This document shows positions 8,733 through 11,416 of a DNA stretch of 11,416 bases, piece by piece. The notes beneath the pieces were generated by a model, which was not told where the DNA came from, made no database searches, and was given only the letters and a program-made list of their open reading frames with translations. Made by a program: the position numbers and the translations under genes. How positions within the stretch are numbered: position 1 is the first letter of the stretch; every line of letters begins with the position of its first letter. This DNA comes from Jimgerdemannia flammicorona (lineage: Eukaryota > Mucoromycota > Endogonomycetes > Endogonales > Endogonaceae), in the NCBI GenBank assembly GCA_003990745.1, contig RBNI01006363.1, forward strand, positions 1 to 11,416, in the 5' to 3' direction.

Positions 8733-8740
8733 TATAAATA
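8733..8740 (+). promoter_or_regulatory. possible TATA box
   Basis: TATAAATA follows directly after the second direct repeat. It matches a TATA consensus and would point into the LINE B side. No transcript start or open gene follows, so this is a weak call that could be chance in AT-rich DNA. Confidence 0.2.
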
Positions 8741-8770
8741 GCCTGATCCACCCAAAAACAGTATGTTTAT

Positions 8771-8845
8771 CTGTGGCCCTGTGGACACACTGTACCCTGA
8801 GGACATACTGTGGCCCTGCAGACACACCATGTCTCTGAGGACACA
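8771..8845 (+). repeat. tandem array, four copies of a 19-bp unit
   Basis: Units start at 8771, 8790, 8808 and 8827, with consensus CTGTGGCCCTGAGGACACA; the second is 18 bp and the fourth the most diverged. The array is GC-richer than the element to its left and ends within about 15 nt of the start of LINE B homology. It may be target DNA, part of the Ngaro end, or extra sequence made at the LINE 5' junction. Confidence 0.85.
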
Positions 8846-9289
8846 TCCAAACATTACTGAGAATGGTAAATCTAGGGGTGGAGGATTGGAGGATCGAGAG
8901 TGTGAAATTGGAGATTGTGGAATTACAACAGGTATTGAGGGAAGAGGAGGAGACTCATATGCAGGGCATAGCTGCTAGACTATAGTGGCAGGGGCTTGAG
9001 GAGGGTGAGTGGCCTACTAGATACTTATCAAGACTTCTCAAAGCCAGGAGAGTGCGACATCGGTGGGATGGGGTCCTGGATACTGATGGGGATATGATAC
9101 ATGGCACACAATGAATCTTAGGGGTGTTGAAGGAGAGATGGCAGGACTTGTGGAGTGAGGGAGAAGGGGGTGCTGATGAAGTGGCGATTGTGGATATACT
9201 AGAAGAGTGGGGGCTGCCACAAGTAGCTGGACTGGGTGACTTGATCTTACCAGTACAGGGGGAAGAGATCCAGAGTGTCCTGGCAGCAA

Positions 9290-10400
9290 CTAAACTAGGG
9301 ATGGCACCTGGGGAGGATGGATTGCTATGGGACTTCTGGAAGAAGATGGTAAACGTCCCTGGAGTTTTGGATGAGATGGCTGCTCTTTGTGACCATGTCC
9401 TTCAGAGCAGTGAGTGGGTGGGAGAGCAGGATCTCGGGCTGGTGGCCTTATTGTACAAAGATAAGGGGAGGAGAGAAGACTGGAAGAACTGGAGGCTGAT
9501 CATGCTTCTGGACATGGACAGGAAGATGGTGACTAAGGTGATTGTTACAAGGCTGCAGAGAGTTGCCCAACAGGTGCTGGGGGAGGAGCAGCGGGGCTTT
9601 GTTGGGGGCAGACTTATAAGAGATGGGACTGTATGGATTCATGGTGTGATTGAAGGGGCCCGGACCTGTGGCCTGGATGGAAGGTTGGTCTTTTTGGACC
9701 AGGAGAAGGCCTATGACTGTGTATGGTGGGTGTGGCTGGGCAAGGTATTGGACCGAATTGGGGTTCCCCCAAGGTTTAGGGCCTCTATGTTGAGTCTGCT
9801 GGAGAGCAGTCGGGTAGCTCTGACGTGTAATGGTTACCATGGGAGGGCATTTTCCTTGGGAAGAGGAGTTCCTCAGGGGGATCCTCTATCCCCTATTCTT
9901 TATGCCCTTTTGCTGGAGCCTTTGATGAATAGGATTCGCCGGAAGGTGGCAGGGCTCTCTATATATGATATAGTGTGGAAGGTGGGGGCCTTTGCTGATG
10001 ATATAGTGGTTGGACTTGGGACTGTAGCAGATGTAGTGGCACTTTAGGAGACTGTGGAATGGTATGAGACCCACTCAGGGGCGAAGCTCAACTGGCATAA
10101 GTGTGAGACAATGGTGCTAGGGAATGGGCTGGTGGGTGGGGATGTCATTGGAACAATTGTCCCTACTGGTGAGGTGGTGCAGTATTTGGGCATCTTCCTC
10201 TCTGTATATGGTTCTGTCTTGTCATGAGTGTGGTGGGAGAGTAGGGTGAACATATGGGGGGAGGCCCTTCGAGGATGGGGAGGTCACTATATCTCGCTAG
10301 CAGGGCGAGTGTCAATTCTGAATGTATATTGGTTCTCCAAGCTGTGGTATGTGGCTTATCACCTCAACTTCCCAGCATGGGTAGTGAAGAAGCTGACAAA
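9290..10400 (+). other. reverse transcriptase domain of LINE B
   Basis: Motifs in order are MAPGEDGLLWDFW (about 9301), WRLIMLLDMDRK (about 9490), EEQRGFVGGRLI, motif A VFLDQEKAYDC with catalytic Asp at 9697, motif B RGVPQGDPLSPILY at about 9862, and motif C FADDIV with Asp codons at 9997 and 10000. After the stop at 10045 come motif D LNWHKCETMVLGNG and motif E YLGIFLS. All three catalytic Asp are intact. The Cys after KAYD replaces the Arg common in relatives and would be a single CGT to TGT change. As preserved it is the best RT in the window, but stops remove the thumb. Confidence 0.9.
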
Positions 10401-10949
10401 GATGGCTAGGGATTAGATCTGGGTGGGGAGGAGGTCCCAGGTCAGTTGGGATACTCTTGTGAGGCCGGTAGTCAGGGGAGGGCTTGGACTGATGGACTTT
10501 CCTAAGAGGCTGCACTGCTTGCGAGCCTGGTGGTTGAGAAGAGCTGTAGAACTGCAGGGTAGAAGTTGGGTGCCTCTGATGCAGAAGGTGTGGGAGATGC
10601 GAACATCTCCTCGGGGGTCCTCCGGAAATCTGCTCTCTTTGGTGGGGCTGAATAGAATTCGGCAGCTGAGGTTCAAGGGCTTTTGGTGGGGCATGGCTGA
10701 TGGTGCACACCAAATTGGCCTGCGCTGGCAAGGCAATGAGGAGGAGGCAGTGTGGGGGCCTAATATGTGGAATTGAGATAGATTGCTCCTGGGAGGTGCT
10801 CCACTTACTACTTTCAATATTGGGGAGGAAGTAGAGTATCAGTAGGGGCTTGGCCAAGATCTTTGGCCAAGTGGCTGGCAGGTGGCAGAGATCGGCGAGG
10901 AGTGGGACTGGGCTGGTAACTGGTCTTGGAGCACAGAGGTATGGAGGTG

Positions 10950-11140
10950 GCTTCCCCCCAAGTTCTGGGTGGTATGGTGGAGAATGTTGTAGAGGAATAT
11001 TATGCTGAATTTCCATATGAGGCATTTGGTGAATGGTGGACAATTTGACTGTGAGAAGTATTATGATGTTAGGAGAGCTGGGGGTCATGTACAGATGCCA
11101 GAACATTGGCTAGGAGAGTGCGAGGTTTTGGGAGACTTTT
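10950..11140 (+). other. C-terminal zinc-binding tail of LINE B, one ligand lost
   Basis: PPKFWVVWWRML leads into the tail, with Cys at 11050, His at 11104 and Cys at 11119. The second Cys of the pair, present in copy A, reads Tyr (TAT at 11059), one G-to-A step from TGT. The rest (EHWLGECEVLGDFW) matches copy A closely. Confidence 0.7.
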
Positions 11141-11416
11141 GGGCTGAGATAGGAGATAGACTGGGTGTGGGACATAGGCTGGTGGGGGAGGGAGGTCACT
11201 GGGAGGACTTGAGATCTTGGCTTGTGGGTGGAGTGGGTGATAGTTGACTTACTGTAGGGTGGGTATTGGTAATATAGGTAGGACTGGTGAGTCATTGGCT
11301 TTTTGTATTTGAGGAGGGGCAGTGGTTGGGGCTGCAGGAGAAGGTGTTAAGATGGGAAGGGCTATTGGGGGATCTGCTGACTGGATGGTGGGTGGGTTGG
11401 AGTCCTCAGAGGGGCT

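Larger units (their letters stand above)
5545..8760 (+). mobile_element. Ngaro-like tyrosine-recombinase retrotransposon remnant
   Basis: The order RT, RNase H, tyrosine recombinase on the plus strand, ending with a block of split direct repeats, is the layout of Ngaro-type YR retrotransposons. These integrate by site-specific recombination of a circular DNA rather than by a DDE integrase or target priming. Only about 150 nt separate the RNase H end from the recombinase start, so there is no room for the methyltransferase domain of DIRS1-type elements, and no integrase or protease is seen. The polyprotein is readable in frame 1 (5584-5880), frame 2 (5882-about 6785) and frame 3 (about 6790-7985), with many stops and two net frame changes. 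The 5' end (gag and A1 repeat) is missing, probably displaced by LINE A. The 3' boundary after the second repeat is approximate. Confidence 0.75.
8850..11416 (+). mobile_element. LINE copy B, 5'-truncated, same family as copy A
   Basis: Homology to copy A starts between about 8850 and 8866, at the point equivalent to about 2765 in copy A. Endonuclease and ORF1 are therefore missing, which is the usual result of incomplete target-primed reverse transcription. One plus-strand frame runs from about 8860 to the window end with about ten stops and no visible indel. It keeps far more CpG than copy A (about 27 by my count in 2.6 kb). The 3' end, poly(A) and target duplication are off the window. It lies head to head with copy A. 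Confidence 0.85.
8860..11416 (+). pseudogene. LINE B ORF2 fragment: RT and zinc tail, stops only
   Basis: Single frame (first base of codons at positions such as 9124), broken by stops at 8983, 9112, 10045, 10225, 10414, 10774, 10843, 10990, 11245 and 11275. The pre-RT part reads QGLEEGEWPTRYLSRLLKAR and VLDTDGDMIHGTQ, the usual LINE lead-in ending in a D-x-DG turn. The longest intact piece, 9115-10047, holds fingers and palm. The thumb (YLGIFLS, GRVSILNVYWFSKLWYVAY, GGLGLMDFP) and the zinc tail follow. There is no genuine start codon: position 9124 is GTG, and coding homology continues upstream of it. The fragment is a 5'-truncated dead copy. The missing 3' end beyond the window may hold further ORF2 codons and the poly(A). 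Confidence 0.85.

Noticed and set aside
8763..8978. Plus-strand 71-codon open frame starting MFICGPVDTLYPED
   Set aside because: It is a translation of the 19-bp tandem array and runs out of frame into LINE B; the LINE frame here is a different one.
9124..9126. Translation start at 9124
   Set aside because: The codon is GTG, and LINE homology continues upstream in the same frame (QGLEEGEWP, DTDGDMI). The fragment has no true start.
9448..9840. Minus-strand 130-codon open frame
   Set aside because: Antisense shadow of the LINE B RT motifs 1 to A.
10312..11106. Long minus-strand open frame (264 codons), Pro/Ser/His-rich
   Set aside because: It lies antisense to the well-supported LINE B RT thumb and zinc tail. 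Purine-rich coding DNA leaves the opposite strand poor in stops. No domain is visible.
1..11416. CRISPR array, tRNA, rRNA, bacterial operon or riboswitch
   Set aside because: No regularly spaced conserved repeats with unique spacers, no cloverleaf or rRNA core seen by eye, no bacterial gene order or ribosome binding sites; all coding homology is to eukaryotic retroelements.

Overview
This is repeat-rich, gene-poor eukaryotic DNA. No host gene, rRNA, tRNA or CRISPR array is visible. All recognisable coding material is decayed retrotransposon sequence. The combination of an endonuclease/RT LINE with a zinc-binding C-terminus, a Ngaro-like (DIRS order) tyrosine-recombinase retrotransposon and near-total CpG loss suggests a filamentous fungus with CpG methylation of repeats. 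That host call is an inference: related elements also occur in some animals and protists, and I cannot name the species.

Layout. (1) About 1-5545, minus strand: a near full-length non-LTR retrotransposon (LINE copy A). It has a poly(A) tail and AATAAA signal at the left edge, and ORF2 with zinc-binding tail, reverse transcriptase and APE-type endonuclease running leftward from 3777. A long degenerate ORF1 lies at about 5440-3821. (2) About 5545-8760, plus strand: a decayed Ngaro-like element. It carries RT (5584-6526), RNase H (6527-6960) and a tyrosine recombinase (6961-7985), followed by a repeat-unique-repeat block (8014-8720) that fits the B1-A2-B2 split direct repeats of Ngaro elements. 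(3) 8771-8845: four tandem copies of a 19-bp unit at the junction with the next element. (4) About 8850-11416, plus strand: a second copy (B) of the same LINE family, 5'-truncated just upstream of its RT and cut off by the window edge.

History (inference). The Ngaro-like element was probably there first. LINE A inserted near its 5' part and LINE B landed at or next to its 3' repeats, leaving two LINE copies head to head around it. The missing Ngaro 5' part (gag and the A1 repeat) is predicted to lie left of this window. By eye I count about six CpG in 1-5500, one in 5545-8850 and about 27 in 8850-11416. Catalytic residues have been lost by transitions such as Asp to Asn, Arg to His and probably CGA to TGA. 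Nothing here looks capable of moving by itself. I found no new functional system; the interest lies in the Ngaro-like remnant, its terminal repeats and the decay pattern.
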